The position numbers and the translations under genes are program-made. 9,696 bases of DNA, from positions 1 through 9,696 of the forward strand of contig JACREV010000189.1 of assembly GCA_016218095.1 (NCBI GenBank), read 5' to 3'. Source of the stretch: Deltaproteobacteria bacterium. Lineage in GTDB: Bacteria > Desulfobacterota > GWC2-55-46. The notes beneath the pieces were generated by a model. It saw only the letters and a list, made by a program, of their open reading frames with translations. It did no database searches and was not told where the DNA came from. Positions 1-6,844 of the stretch are shown here, one piece after another (within the stretch, counting starts at the first letter, position 1; the number at the start of each line of letters is the position of its first letter).

Positions 1-1
1 A

Positions 2-1057
2 AAGTGGCTGCCTGAGGCAGAGGGCCGAAATAGCTATACGGTATTCGTTAATAACGAATCCAAGGGCGTATTCAAGGCGTCTTCGCGCGTAGAGGTCGTC
101 GATTGCGGCATAAACGCCGAGAACCGGCCGAAGCGCATCCTATGGGAGCAGACAAGGCTACCCATAGAGGCCAGGAGGCGCAAGCTCGACGTACTTTTAT
201 CAGCGGGCATGACCGCGCCTTTCGTCTCCCCTGTCCCGTCTTTCGTCGTCATATACGACCTCCAGCACGTGAACCAGCCAGAGAACTTCGGCACCTTCTA
301 CCTCCTCTTCCTGAAATCGATAATATATTTGAGCGCAAGGAGGTCGAAGGGCGTCATCACCCTGTCCGAAAAATCGAAGAAGGACATCGTAAGCGTCTAC
401 GGGATAAGGGCAGAGGACGTAGGTGTGACATACCTCGCATGCGACACGGACTCCTTCAGAAAACGCACAAAAGCCGAGATAGCGTCTGTCCGCGCGAAGT
501 ATAAGCTCCCCGAACGGTTCATCCTCTATTCGGCGTCTTCTCTGCCGCACAAGAACTATCGGAGGCTCCTTGAGGCGTTCAAGATAGTCAAAGGCAAGGA
601 CGCCGGTATCAAGCTCGTCCTCACCGGAGCGAGGGACTACGGCCAGGAGGCGATCATTAAAAAAATAGACGCCCTCGGGCTCAATGACGACGTGGTCTTC
701 CTGGGATGGCTCCCGTTCGAGGACATGCCCGTTATCTATTCGGCGGCAGAGCTCTATGTATTCCCGTCGCTACACGAGGGCTTCGGCATCCCGGTCCTCG
801 AGGCATTTGCCTCTGGCGTCCCGGTCGTCTGCTCGAGGATAGAGCCCGTGACAGAGGTCGCCGGCGACGCCGCCTTCTACGTAGACCCATTAAGCGTCGA
901 AGACATAGCCTCAGGGATATTGAAGGTCCTCAATGATAAGGCCTTGAGGGAGAGGCTCGCATTATTGGGATTTAAAAGGGCGAGCGAGTTCAGCTGGAAG
1001 AAGACGGCAGGAGACACGCTCGCTATAATGAATAAACTCCTCCGAGGACAAAGGTGA
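2..1057 (+). CDS. GT4-family glycosyltransferase, 5' end outside the window
   Basis: The frame is open from the first complete codon of the window to the TGA at 1055-1057, giving 351 residues and no start codon, so the gene begins upstream. An ATG at 209 exists, but starting there would discard clearly family-like sequence (WEQTRLP at residues 48-54, then DVLLSAG). The C-terminal half is a GT-B nucleotide-sugar-binding domain: FILYSASSLPHKN, then LVLTGARDYG, then FLGWLPFEDMPVIYSAAELYVFPS. The retaining GT4 EX7E signature is intact (EGFGIPVLE, Glu259 and Glu267 counting from base 2). Family members add a sugar from a nucleotide donor to a lipid-linked or polysaccharide acceptor on the cytoplasmic face of the inner membrane. 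I estimate 20-30 residues are missing, because homologues usually start with a short strand and a GIGRY-like turn. It overlaps the next glycosyltransferase by 4 bases, which suggests a surface-glycan operon. Donor and acceptor cannot be told from sequence. Confidence 0.93.
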   Translation, partial: KWLPEAEGRNSYTVFVNNESKGVFKASSRVEVVDCGINAENRPKRILWEQTRLPIEARRRKLDVLLSAGMTAPFVSPVPSFVVIYDLQHVNQPENFGTFYLLFLKSIIYLSARRSKGVITLSEKSKKDIVSVYGIRAEDVGVTYLACDTDSFRKRTKAEIASVRAKYKLPERFILYSASSLPHKNYRRLLEAFKIVKGKDAGIKLVLTGARDYGQEAIIKKIDALGLNDDVVFLGWLPFEDMPVIYSAAELYVFPSLHEGFGIPVLEAFASGVPVVCSRIEPVTEVAGDAAFYVDPLSVEDIASGILKVLNDKALRERLALLGFKRASEFSWKKTAGDTLAIMNKLLRGQR

Positions 1058-2073
1058 AGCCGCTCATCTCTATCATAATCGTCAACTGGAACGGGATGAG
1101 GTTCCTCCCCGAGTGCCTCGGGTCCATTTTCAGAGAGACCGCGTCCTTCGAGGTCGTCTTGGTCGACAACGGCTCAGAGGACGGGTCCGTCGAGTACGTG
1201 AAAAAGGACTTTCCCAAAGTGACGGTCATCGAGGAGAGAGAGAACCTCGGGTTCGCCAAGGGCAACAACATCGGCATCGCCGCGGCAAAGGGCAAATACA
1301 TACTCACACTCAATAACGACACGGTCCTTGAAGAGGGCTTTCTTGAAAGGCTCGAGAGGGCCGCCGAGGCCTCTGACGAAGGGACCGGCATGTGGGCGGT
1401 AAAGATACTCTCGTTCGATAAAAAAACGATAGACTCTGTCGGAGGGCTCCTCATTTACAGGGACGGACTCGCAAAGGGGAGGGGCAGACTCGAGAAAGAC
1501 ACGGGCCGGTACGACACCCCGAAAGAGGTCTTCATGCCATCGGCCTGCGCCGGGCTCTATAGGAAGTCGATGCTGGACGCAATCGGCGCGTTCGATGAGG
1601 ACTTCTTCGCGTACTGCGAGGATACGGACCTCGGGCTCCGGGCGAGGCTTGCGGGTTACAGGACAGTGAACGTCCCGGAGGCGATCGTCTATCATCACTA
1701 CTCCGGTACGACCGGCAGGTACACGCCCCGGAAGGCCTTCCTCGTCGGCAGGAACCAGATATGGCTCGCCCTTAAGAACCTCCCGTGCGCCATGCTCCCG
1801 GCGCTCCCCCTTTACATGGCGTGGAGGTACCTCGTTCAGATATACGGCGTTTTAGCAGGCAAGGGCGCGGGCGGCAGGTTCGCCGAGGATTTTTCAAAGG
1901 CGCGGCTTGCCATGATACTCCTTAGATCATACTCATCGGCTTTTGCCGGGCTCCCCGCTGTACTTAAAAAAAGACGGCAGGTGCAGGGGCTTAAGAAGGC
2001 CTCGGATTCAGAGATAGCTGGTTGGTTCAAAAAGTTCGGCTTGAGCGCAAGCGCAGTCGCGCTCATAGACTGA
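1054..2073 (+). CDS. GT2-family glycosyltransferase (rhamnosyltransferase-like)
   Basis: This 339-residue protein starts at a GTG inside the GTGA overlap with the preceding gene, with GAGGA at 1044-1048 as ribosome binding site. The N-terminal GT-A fold is typical: ISIIIVNWNG at 5-14, VDNGSEDGS at 37-45 (nucleotide binding), ENLGFAKGNN at 63-72, and LNNDT at 86-90, where NND serves as the DXD-like metal site. The acceptor side carries FFAYCEDTDLGLRARLAGY (184-202) with Glu189-Asp190 as the likely catalytic-base motif, followed by a conserved His pair at 214-215. After residue 242 come hydrophobic stretches (about 244-265 and 287-303) that probably anchor the enzyme to the inner membrane, as in the RfbF/WbbL-like subgroup. 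Those relatives transfer rhamnose or similar sugars in O-antigen or other surface-polysaccharide synthesis. The tight coupling to a GT4 enzyme supports that role, but the exact sugar is unknown. Confidence 0.93.
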   Translation: MKPLISIIIVNWNGMRFLPECLGSIFRETASFEVVLVDNGSEDGSVEYVKKDFPKVTVIEERENLGFAKGNNIGIAAAKGKYILTLNNDTVLEEGFLERLERAAEASDEGTGMWAVKILSFDKKTIDSVGGLLIYRDGLAKGRGRLEKDTGRYDTPKEVFMPSACAGLYRKSMLDAIGAFDEDFFAYCEDTDLGLRARLAGYRTVNVPEAIVYHHYSGTTGRYTPRKAFLVGRNQIWLALKNLPCAMLPALPLYMAWRYLVQIYGVLAGKGAGGRFAEDFSKARLAMILLRSYSSAFAGLPAVLKKRRQVQGLKKASDSEIAGWFKKFGLSASAVALID

Positions 2074-2081
2074 GGCATTCA

Positions 2082-2429
2082 ATGGGGTCCGGCATAGACA
2101 TAGTCGATATAAAGAGGATGGAGCGGGCCGCAAAGAGCGAGCGGTTCGTGAAAAGGGTCTTCACCGCCGAAGAGATAGCCTATGCCGCGAAAAGGAAGAC
2201 GCCTTCGAAACACCTCGCCGGCAGGTTCGCCGCGAAAGAGGCGTGCATAAAGGCGTTGGATAAGCCCGAAGGCCTTAAGTGGACCGATATGGAGGTCGTA
2301 AACTCCGTTTCCGGGAGACCGTCGATGAGGCTCCATGGAGAGGCGGCCAAGGCCCTCGGCATGAAGAGGATATTCCTCTCCATCGCCTACACGAAATACC
2401 ACGCCCTCGCTGTCGTCGCTATCGTTTGA
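2082..2429 (+). CDS. acpS: Holo-[acyl-carrier-protein] synthase
   Basis: This 115-residue protein matches the usual size of AcpS, which moves the 4'-phosphopantetheine arm from coenzyme A to a serine of acyl carrier protein and so activates it for fatty-acid synthesis in the cytoplasm. The motifs are in order: GIDIVDI at 4-10 with Asp6 as Mg ligand, FTAEEIAY at 27-34, and LAGRFAAKEACIKAL at 45-59 with Glu53 as the second metal ligand. The C-terminal strand reads LSIAYTKYHALAVVAIV; many AcpS have SxSH where this has SIAY, although that position also varies in other members. I chose ATG 2082 because GAGG at 2072-2075 sits 6 bases ahead of it and the protein then begins like known AcpS. The frame is open further back to an ATG at 2022, but that start would add residues encoded inside the upstream gene. 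The gene follows the GT2 gene by 8 bases and is probably cotranscribed with it. Confidence 0.93.
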   Translation: MGSGIDIVDIKRMERAAKSERFVKRVFTAEEIAYAAKRKTPSKHLAGRFAAKEACIKALDKPEGLKWTDMEVVNSVSGRPSMRLHGEAAKALGMKRIFLSIAYTKYHALAVVAIV

Positions 2430-2431
2430 TA

Positions 2432-2944
2432 TTACCCTCCCCCGTTTTGCCGCTTTAGCCTCTTCTCCTCTTTTTTCTTCCTGTGCCTGATGATAGCCGC
2501 CTTTACCATGTAGTATGAAAAGGGCGTGCAGACCGCGGAGACGATGACGTTTCCGACCATGTAGACGAACCACACCCAACCCGCGCTCGCCAATATCCCG
2601 TCCTGTTTTATCCTCGAAAGGATCGTCGAGCTGTCCTCGCGCATTATGAACGAGCCGATGACCGCGGAGAGGGTCCAGAAGAACGGGGAGGTAAGCGGGT
2701 TTACTATGAAACTGCCGAGGAGCGCGGCGGCCTTGTTAGCCTTGAGAAGGAAGGCGAGCCCGATCGACAGGAAACCGCCGATGCCGAACGTAGGCAGTAC
2801 CCCCATAAGCACTCCTATAGCCGCGCCCCTTGCGATACGCTCCGGAGGGTCGTCGATCCGGAGTATCCTGTAGTACAAGAGTTTCAGCCACCTCTTGAAG
2901 CGCTCGAAGGGGTGCCGTTTGCTGTATGGTCTGCCGTTTGGCAT
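2432..2944 (-). CDS. DUF2062 domain membrane protein
   Basis: This 170-residue protein has the DUF2062 pattern: an amphipathic basic N-terminus (PFERFKRWLKLLYYRILRI), then GAAIGVLMGVLPTFGIGG at 40-57, a second hydrophobic stretch, and FIVNPLTSPFFW at 79-90, which is the family hallmark (NPLTxP). A further transmembrane segment lies at about 122-146, and the protein ends in a strongly basic cytoplasmic tail (RHRKKKEEKRLKRQ). It is an inner-membrane protein of unknown biochemical role; relatives often sit near glycosyltransferase genes. I chose ATG 2944. The frame extends to a GTG at 2986, but that codon lies between the -35 and -10 boxes of the promoter I see at 2977-3005 and has no ribosome binding site. 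The stop codon is 2 bases from the convergent acpS stop. Confidence 0.85.
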   Translation of the reverse strand: MPNGRPYSKRHPFERFKRWLKLLYYRILRIDDPPERIARGAAIGVLMGVLPTFGIGGFLSIGLAFLLKANKAAALLGSFIVNPLTSPFFWTLSAVIGSFIMREDSSTILSRIKQDGILASAGWVWFVYMVGNVIVSAVCTPFSYYMVKAAIIRHRKKKEEKRLKRQNGGG

Positions 2945-2976
2945 CTTACCGATTCCGGAAATATTTGATATTAAAG

Positions 2977-3005
2977 AAAATATCACATGCGGGGGGAATG
3001 GTCAA
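2977..3005 (-). promoter_or_regulatory. Sigma-70-like promoter for the DUF2062 gene
   Basis: Read on the minus strand, TTGACC (3000-3005) is followed after 17 bases by TATTTT (2977-2982). Transcription would begin near 2970, about 26 bases ahead of ATG 2944. The -35 matches consensus at 5 of 6 positions and the -10 at 4 of 6. The -10 lies inside a 6-6-6 palindrome (GATATT, 6 bases, AATATC; 2967-2984) that could be an operator, although such AT-rich palindromes also arise by chance. Confidence 0.45.
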
Positions 3006-3038
3006 TTCACCTGGCGGACGCAAAAGGCATATTTCATG

Positions 3039-3136
3039 ACCCGCCCCTTGCCAAATCCCGCTTACCCGATATAATAATCAGGACAATGTAGACCTTATTG
3101 GTCACAAATATCTTGCGTGAGGCTTAAGGGGCGGGT
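3039..3136. repeat. Pair of exact 11-bp inverted repeats spanning the cupin promoters
   Basis: ACCCGCCCCTT at 3039-3049 is repeated exactly as its reverse complement, AAGGGGCGGGT, at 3126-3136, with 76 bases between. The left copy ends on the first two bases of the upstream -35 box. The right copy ends on the first base of the downstream -10 box. The placement suggests operator sites for one regulator, possibly by looping. Chance cannot be excluded for an 11-bp GC-rich word. Confidence 0.4.
3048..3075 (+). promoter_or_regulatory. Upstream sigma-70-like promoter for the cupin gene
   Basis: TTGCCA (3048-3053, 5 of 6 to consensus) and a perfect TATAAT (3070-3075) are separated by 16 bases. Transcription from here would start near 3082 and give a leader of about 120 bases before the cupin ATG. 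That leader would include the second promoter and a small hairpin (CTCCG at 3151-3155 with CGGAG at 3165-3169). Confidence 0.5.
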
Positions 3137-3141
3137 ATAAT
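3113..3141 (+). promoter_or_regulatory. Downstream sigma-70-like promoter for the cupin gene
   Basis: TTGCGT (3113-3118) and a perfect TATAAT (3136-3141) have the ideal 17-base spacing. Transcription would start near 3148, leaving a leader of about 54 bases. Together with the promoter at 3048-3075 this makes a tandem pair in front of the same gene. Confidence 0.5.
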
Positions 3142-3201
3142 CCCTTCAAGCTCCGCGGACAAACCGGAGAACGGAATCTCAATCCAGGGAGGAAGCTAAA
3201 G

Positions 3202-3540
3202 ATGCAGCAGGCTAATGTTTCGGCGGAAAGGATGTTCAAGGAAGAGGCGGTAAACAAGGTGACATTCGTAAAAACAGAGCAACTCGTGCAGGATACCTAT
3301 TTCTTCAAGCCGGGCCAGGTCCTCGACTATCACAGGCATCCGGGCGGGGACCAGATATTCTTCGTACACGAGGGCGAGGGGGTCTACTTCCTCGACAACG
3401 GCAAGGAAGAGACGGCGGAATTGAAGCCCGGGGTCGTCGTGCTCGCGCCCAAGGGGGTCTGGCACAAGATAGTGGCGAAGGGGAACCTCGTCGTGTCGCA
3501 GGCGACTGCGCAGCCGGCGGGGATGGAGAAGAGGGCATAG
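3202..3540 (+). CDS. Small single-domain cupin protein
   Basis: This 112-residue cytoplasmic protein is a single cupin beta-barrel. Motif 1 is PGQVLDYHRHPGGDQ at 37-51 with metal-ligand histidines His44 and His46, but Gln51 stands where many cupins have a Glu ligand. Motif 2 is PGVVVLAPKGVWHKIVAKGN at 76-95 with the final ligand His88. The ribosome binding site GGGAGG at 3187-3192 is strong and fixes the start. Members of this group range from sugar-modifying enzymes and dioxygenases to simple ligand-binding or metal-binding proteins, so substrate and activity are not predictable. It stands alone, with two promoters of its own and a terminator 200 bases downstream, which suggests separately regulated expression. 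Confidence 0.87.
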   Translation: MQQANVSAERMFKEEAVNKVTFVKTEQLVQDTYFFKPGQVLDYHRHPGGDQIFFVHEGEGVYFLDNGKEETAELKPGVVVLAPKGVWHKIVAKGNLVVSQATAQPAGMEKRA

Positions 3541-3547
3541 GGGGAGG

Positions 3548-3683
3548 CAGAGCGTCATAACTTCGCATACACAGCGTTCCCCCTCGGCCTTGTCGTTGCG
3601 GCGTACACAAAAGTACGCCTCGCTCCTCAATGCCTCGACGCCGGTCCTCGTCGCGCCCAGGGCTACCGTGTTCTGACGCTCTG
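3548..3683. repeat. 136-bp element with terminal inverted repeats (MITE-like or palindromic intergenic repeat)
   Basis: The left end CAGAGCGTCATAAC (3548-3561) matches the reverse complement of the right end GTTCTGACGCTCTG (3670-3683) at 13 of 14 positions. Near the middle lies a hairpin with 7-bp arms, GGCGTAC at 3600-3606 and GTACGCC at 3613-3619, around a 6-base loop. The element fills most of the space between the cupin stop (3540) and the terminator at 3736-3772. I see no transposase and no target-site duplication next to the ends. The minus-strand reading frame is open right across the element and far beyond it, but it runs antisense to the cupin gene and has no family features. A non-autonomous mobile repeat or a palindromic extragenic repeat is the best reading. 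Copy number in the genome is unknown. Confidence 0.5.
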
Positions 3684-3735
3684 GATTAATGCATAAGGGG
3701 TTGGAAAGAAAGAAGTACAAAACAAAGTGCGACTG

Positions 3736-3772
3736 AAAAGCAGGCAGGACGAAAACCCTGCCTGCTTTTTTT
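3736..3772. terminator. Rho-independent terminator, probably two-way
   Basis: GCAGGCAGG (3740-3748) pairs perfectly with CCTGCCTGC (3757-3765) around an 8-base loop and is followed by seven T residues (3766-3772), which would end the plus-strand cupin transcript. Four A residues before the stem (3736-3739) give a shorter T-tract on the minus strand, so it probably also ends the nadE/glycerate kinase transcript, whose stop codon lies 17 bases away. Confidence 0.9.
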
Positions 3773-3782
3773 GTAAACGCTA

Positions 3783-5102
3783 TCACTCAATAATCGCCAT
3801 CATCACATCCATTACATTCGTCCCGGTGGGGCCGGTCATGAAAAGCCCTCCGGACTTTTTGAAAAAATTATAGGAGTCGTTGTTTTTTAAAAACCTTTCC
3901 GCGTCGAACCCCATCATACCCGCCCGTCTTACGGTATCTGAATCGACGATCGCCCCTGCCGCCTCTGTCGGGCCGTCGGTCCCGTCGGTCCCGGCCGAGA
4001 GGACGGTCACCCCCTTGTCCCCTTTCAACCTTAACGCGCATTCGAGCGCGAACTCCTGCATCCTGCCGCCCTTTCCCCTGCCCGCAACCTTGACGGTCGG
4101 CTCCCCGCCCATGAGTATGCAGGCGGGGCGCGCTACCGGGTTCCCGGTCTTTTTTACCTCCAGCGCAACGGACGAAAGAAAGCCTGCCGTATCGTGTACG
4201 CTCCCGGTAATGGTCGAAGACAGGATAATGGCGTTGTAGCCGAGCGCCTCTGCCTTTGCCTTCGCGGCCTCGAGGGCGGAAGAGTTGTTCGCGACGATGA
4301 AGTTATCGACTCGCCTGAAAAGCCTCTCGTCAGGCTTCGGAGTCTCTTCGAGCCTCCCCTTTGCACCGTCCTTAAGACGCTTGAGGACAGGAGGAGGGGC
4401 CTTCGATATAAGCCCGTACTTCTTAAGGACGGAAAGGGCGTCGGCGAAGGTAGAGGGGTCAGGGGCGGTCGGGCCAGAGGCGATCGTCGAGAGGTCGTCG
4501 CCGACTACATCCGATACGATGAGGCTTAAAACGCGCGCGGGATATGCGGCCCTCGCGAGGAGCCCTCCTTTTATCAACGAAAGGTGCTTTCTTACCGCGT
4601 TCATCTCAACAATCGACGCGCCGGACTTTAATAATAGCTCCGTCGTCCTCTGCTCGTCTTTAAGCGTCAAGCCCGGCGCGGGCGCGGGGAGCAAGGCAGA
4701 GGCCCCGCCGGATAACAGGCACAGGACAAGGTCGGCACTACCCGCGCCCTCCGCAATGGAAAGCAATTCCCTTGAGCCGGCAAGGCCTTTAGAGTCAGGG
4801 AGAGGGTGGCCGGCCTCTATGACCCGCATGTATCGAAGACCTCTGCCGTGGCCGTACTTCGTTACGATACAGCCGTCTGCGATCAACGGCCCGATAGCAT
4901 CCTCGACCGCAAGGGCCATTGAAGACGCGGCCTTTCCCGCGCCTATTACGAATATACGTTTTGTCTTTTTGAGATCGAAGCTTAAGGAAGAGATGCGGAG
5001 GGTCTTTGAGTTGCGCTCTATGGAAGCCGTCATCGCCTCATAGGTCGAGGCGGCGGCTATGGCGGCGCGGAAAATCTCCTCCGCGTCCGCAGGGCTACTC
5101 AT
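3783..5102 (-). CDS. gckA: Glycerate 2-kinase (DUF4147 / MOFRL family)
   Basis: This 439-residue protein has the full length of the MOFRL-type glycerate kinases, which phosphorylate D-glycerate with ATP to 2-phosphoglycerate in the cytoplasm and feed lower glycolysis or gluconeogenesis. Older annotations call the same family hydroxypyruvate reductase (TtuD). The N-terminal domain shows FVIGAGKAASSMA (51-63, Lys57), CLLSGGASALLPAP (128-141), EMNAVRKHLSLIKGG (166-180) and SDVVGDDLSTIASGPTAPDP (197-216). The C-terminal MOFRL domain shows LMGGEPTVKVAGRGKGGRMQE (330-350), SAGTDGTDGPTEAAGAIVD (369-387) and the closing TGPTGTNVMD (423-432). All expected conserved blocks are present, so it should be active. 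Its ATG lies inside the 3' end of nadE with an 8-base overlap (ATGAGTAG), so translation is probably coupled. The gene name is a family-level label; gck, gckA and ttuD are all in use. Confidence 0.93.
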   Translation of the reverse strand: MSSPADAEEIFRAAIAAASTYEAMTASIERNSKTLRISSLSFDLKKTKRIFVIGAGKAASSMALAVEDAIGPLIADGCIVTKYGHGRGLRYMRVIEAGHPLPDSKGLAGSRELLSIAEGAGSADLVLCLLSGGASALLPAPAPGLTLKDEQRTTELLLKSGASIVEMNAVRKHLSLIKGGLLARAAYPARVLSLIVSDVVGDDLSTIASGPTAPDPSTFADALSVLKKYGLISKAPPPVLKRLKDGAKGRLEETPKPDERLFRRVDNFIVANNSSALEAAKAKAEALGYNAIILSSTITGSVHDTAGFLSSVALEVKKTGNPVARPACILMGGEPTVKVAGRGKGGRMQEFALECALRLKGDKGVTVLSAGTDGTDGPTEAAGAIVDSDTVRRAGMMGFDAERFLKNNDSYNFFKKSGGLFMTGPTGTNVMDVMMAIIE

Positions 5103-6834
5103 TGGAGTAGCCGTTCGTTATGGGCATCCTCCGGTCCTTTCCGAGCGCGCGTGGGGTTATCTTTATCCCCGGAGGTGCCTGCCTTCTCTTGTACTCGCTC
5201 GAGTCCACCATGCGTATGACCTTTTTCACAAGGGGCCTTTTAAACCCCATCGAGACTATCTCATCAACGGACCTGTCCTCCTCGACATACGCCTTGAGTA
5301 TCTTATCGAGTATATCATAAGGAGGGAGGATGTCCTGGTCGGTCTGGTCGAATTTCAACTCCGCCGTCGGGGCCTTTATGAAGACCCTCTCAGGGATAAT
5401 AGCGCGGCCCGCTTCTTCATTCACGCGCTCGGCGACCTTGTAGACGAGGGTCTTGGGCACGTCTTTTATGACGGCGAACCCCCCGGCCATGTCGCCGTAG
5501 AGTGTTGCGTACCCGACGGACATCTCGCTCTTATTCCCGGTCGTAAGCACAAGCCAGCCGAACTTGTTGGAGAGCGCCATGAGGATGTTTCCGCGTATCC
5601 TCGCCTGCATGTTCTCTTCGGTCGCGTCCTCGGGCCTCCCCTTGAAGGCCCCCTTCAACGTCCGGAGATATTCCCTGAAGGTGTCGTTGATGGGTATGGT
5701 AAGGAGCTTTATGCCGAGGTTTTCGGCGAGCTCTTTCGCGTCCTCTATTGAGGCCCTTGAGGTGAACTGCGACGGCATGGCGACCCCCGTGATGTTCCCG
5801 GGGCCTAAGGCGGATACCGCCACAGCCGCTACGAGCGACGAATCTATGCCGCCGCTCAACCCCACTACGACGTGCCTGAAGCCGTTCTTTTCGACATAGT
5901 CCCTTGTGCCGAGGACGAGCGCCTTCAATACCTCTTCGGCAGGTTCGAGCGGCCTGGCTGTCTGCTTCGGCGGCTTCATCTTCGGTCTTGCGGCCTTTCT
6001 TCCCTTCGTCTTCGGAAGGACTATCTCTTTGAGTCCGTCGAGGCGGGTCCTCCGCTTCACCTCCCGCCTCCTCGGGTCCTTAAGGCGCGCGGTTGTGACC
6101 GTATCTATGTCGAGGTCGGCGATGATAAGTTCTTCCTCAAAGGCCTTGCCCCTTGCGATGACCGCGCCCGAGGGGTCGATTATAAGCCCGCCTCCGTCAA
6201 AGACGAGCTCGTCCTGGCCGCCGACCGTGTTGTTGTAGGCGATTATCACCTCGTTATCATTCGCGCGGGTCGCGAGCATCTCTTCGCGCACGAGCGATTT
6301 TCCCATATGGAAAGGGGAGGCGTTTATGTTGACGATGACCTCGGCGCCGCCCAGAGACTGTATGCGCGCGGGCCCCTCCGGGTACCATATGTCCTCGCAT
6401 ATCTCAAGGCCTATGGTCACGCCGTTAAGGACGAAGTTCAGCGCCTCAGTGCCTGCCTGGAAGTACCTCTGCTCGTCGAATACGCCGTAGTTCGGCAGGT
6501 ACATCTTGTGGTAGACCCCTGCGACCTTGCCGTTGTGGATGATAGCCGCGGCGTTGTATATGTCAGCCTTCCTGTCGACGAAACCAATGACCGCGGTTAT
6601 CCCCTTTATCTTCGCGCTTAAACGGTTCAGGGCCTCGAGGTTGTCCTCAATGAACTTGGGCTTTAATAGAAGGTCTTCGGGCGGGTATCCGGTAAGGGAG
6701 AGCTCGGGGAAGAGCACGAGGTCGCACCCGCGCGCGCGGGCGTTTTCTGCCCATTCGAGTATGGCCCGGGCGTTCCCGGCGATCGAGCCGACGGTAGGGT
6801 TCATCTGCGCCATCGCTATCCTCAAGCTCCGCAT
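5095..6834 (-). CDS. nadE: Glutamine-dependent NAD+ synthetase
   Basis: This 579-residue two-domain enzyme makes NAD+ from nicotinic acid adenine dinucleotide, ATP and glutamine. The N-terminal nitrilase-fold glutaminase (about 1-270) has its complete catalytic triad: Glu44 in FPELSLTGYPPEDLL, Lys110 in YHKMYLPNYGVFDE and Cys146 in LEICEDIWYP. The C-terminal synthetase (about 300-579) has the ATP-pyrophosphatase P-loop SGGIDS (327-332), ENMQARIRGNILM (407-419), TTGNKSEMSVGY (431-442) and KAPTAEL..DQTDQD. The linker at 274-297 is unusually rich in Lys, Arg and Pro. The ATG at 6834 fits the family start, which includes the first strand (LRIAMAQ), but has no ribosome binding site. ATG 6813 (codon 8) has GAGG 6 bases before it but would cut that strand. 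The gene heads a two-gene unit with the glycerate kinase. Confidence 0.96.
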   Translation of the reverse strand: MRSLRIAMAQMNPTVGSIAGNARAILEWAENARARGCDLVLFPELSLTGYPPEDLLLKPKFIEDNLEALNRLSAKIKGITAVIGFVDRKADIYNAAAIIHNGKVAGVYHKMYLPNYGVFDEQRYFQAGTEALNFVLNGVTIGLEICEDIWYPEGPARIQSLGGAEVIVNINASPFHMGKSLVREEMLATRANDNEVIIAYNNTVGGQDELVFDGGGLIIDPSGAVIARGKAFEEELIIADLDIDTVTTARLKDPRRREVKRRTRLDGLKEIVLPKTKGRKAARPKMKPPKQTARPLEPAEEVLKALVLGTRDYVEKNGFRHVVVGLSGGIDSSLVAAVAVSALGPGNITGVAMPSQFTSRASIEDAKELAENLGIKLLTIPINDTFREYLRTLKGAFKGRPEDATEENMQARIRGNILMALSNKFGWLVLTTGNKSEMSVGYATLYGDMAGGFAVIKDVPKTLVYKVAERVNEEAGRAIIPERVFIKAPTAELKFDQTDQDILPPYDILDKILKAYVEEDRSVDEIVSMGFKRPLVKKVIRMVDSSEYKRRQAPPGIKITPRALGKDRRMPITNGYSNE

Positions 6835-6844
6835 AGCATTAGAG

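Noticed and set aside
2022..2081. Longer acpS start at ATG 2022
   Set aside because: It would overlap the GT2 gene by 52 bases and add 20 basic residues absent from AcpS proteins; ATG 2082 has a ribosome binding site and the family N-terminus.
2945..2986. GTG 2986 as start of the DUF2062 protein
   Set aside because: It has no ribosome binding site and lies inside the putative promoter. It remains possible if that promoter is wrong.
3082..3201. Possible riboswitch in the cupin leader
   Set aside because: Only one 5-bp hairpin (3151-3169) and a 4-bp one (3091-3103) are visible, with no recognisable riboswitch core and no terminator or sequestered ribosome binding site.
3196..3786. Long minus-strand open frame across the cupin gene and the 136-bp element
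   Set aside because: Its second half is antisense to the cupin gene, it has no recognisable domain, and the cupin has a strong ribosome binding site and full motifs. The open frame looks like a by-product of GC-rich sequence.
4285..5043. Plus-strand open frame of 252 codons inside the glycerate kinase gene
   Set aside because: It is antisense to a gene with complete family motifs and its translation shows no family features.
5872..6621. Plus-strand open frame of 249 codons inside nadE
   Set aside because: It is antisense to the well-conserved synthetase and lacks any recognisable motif.
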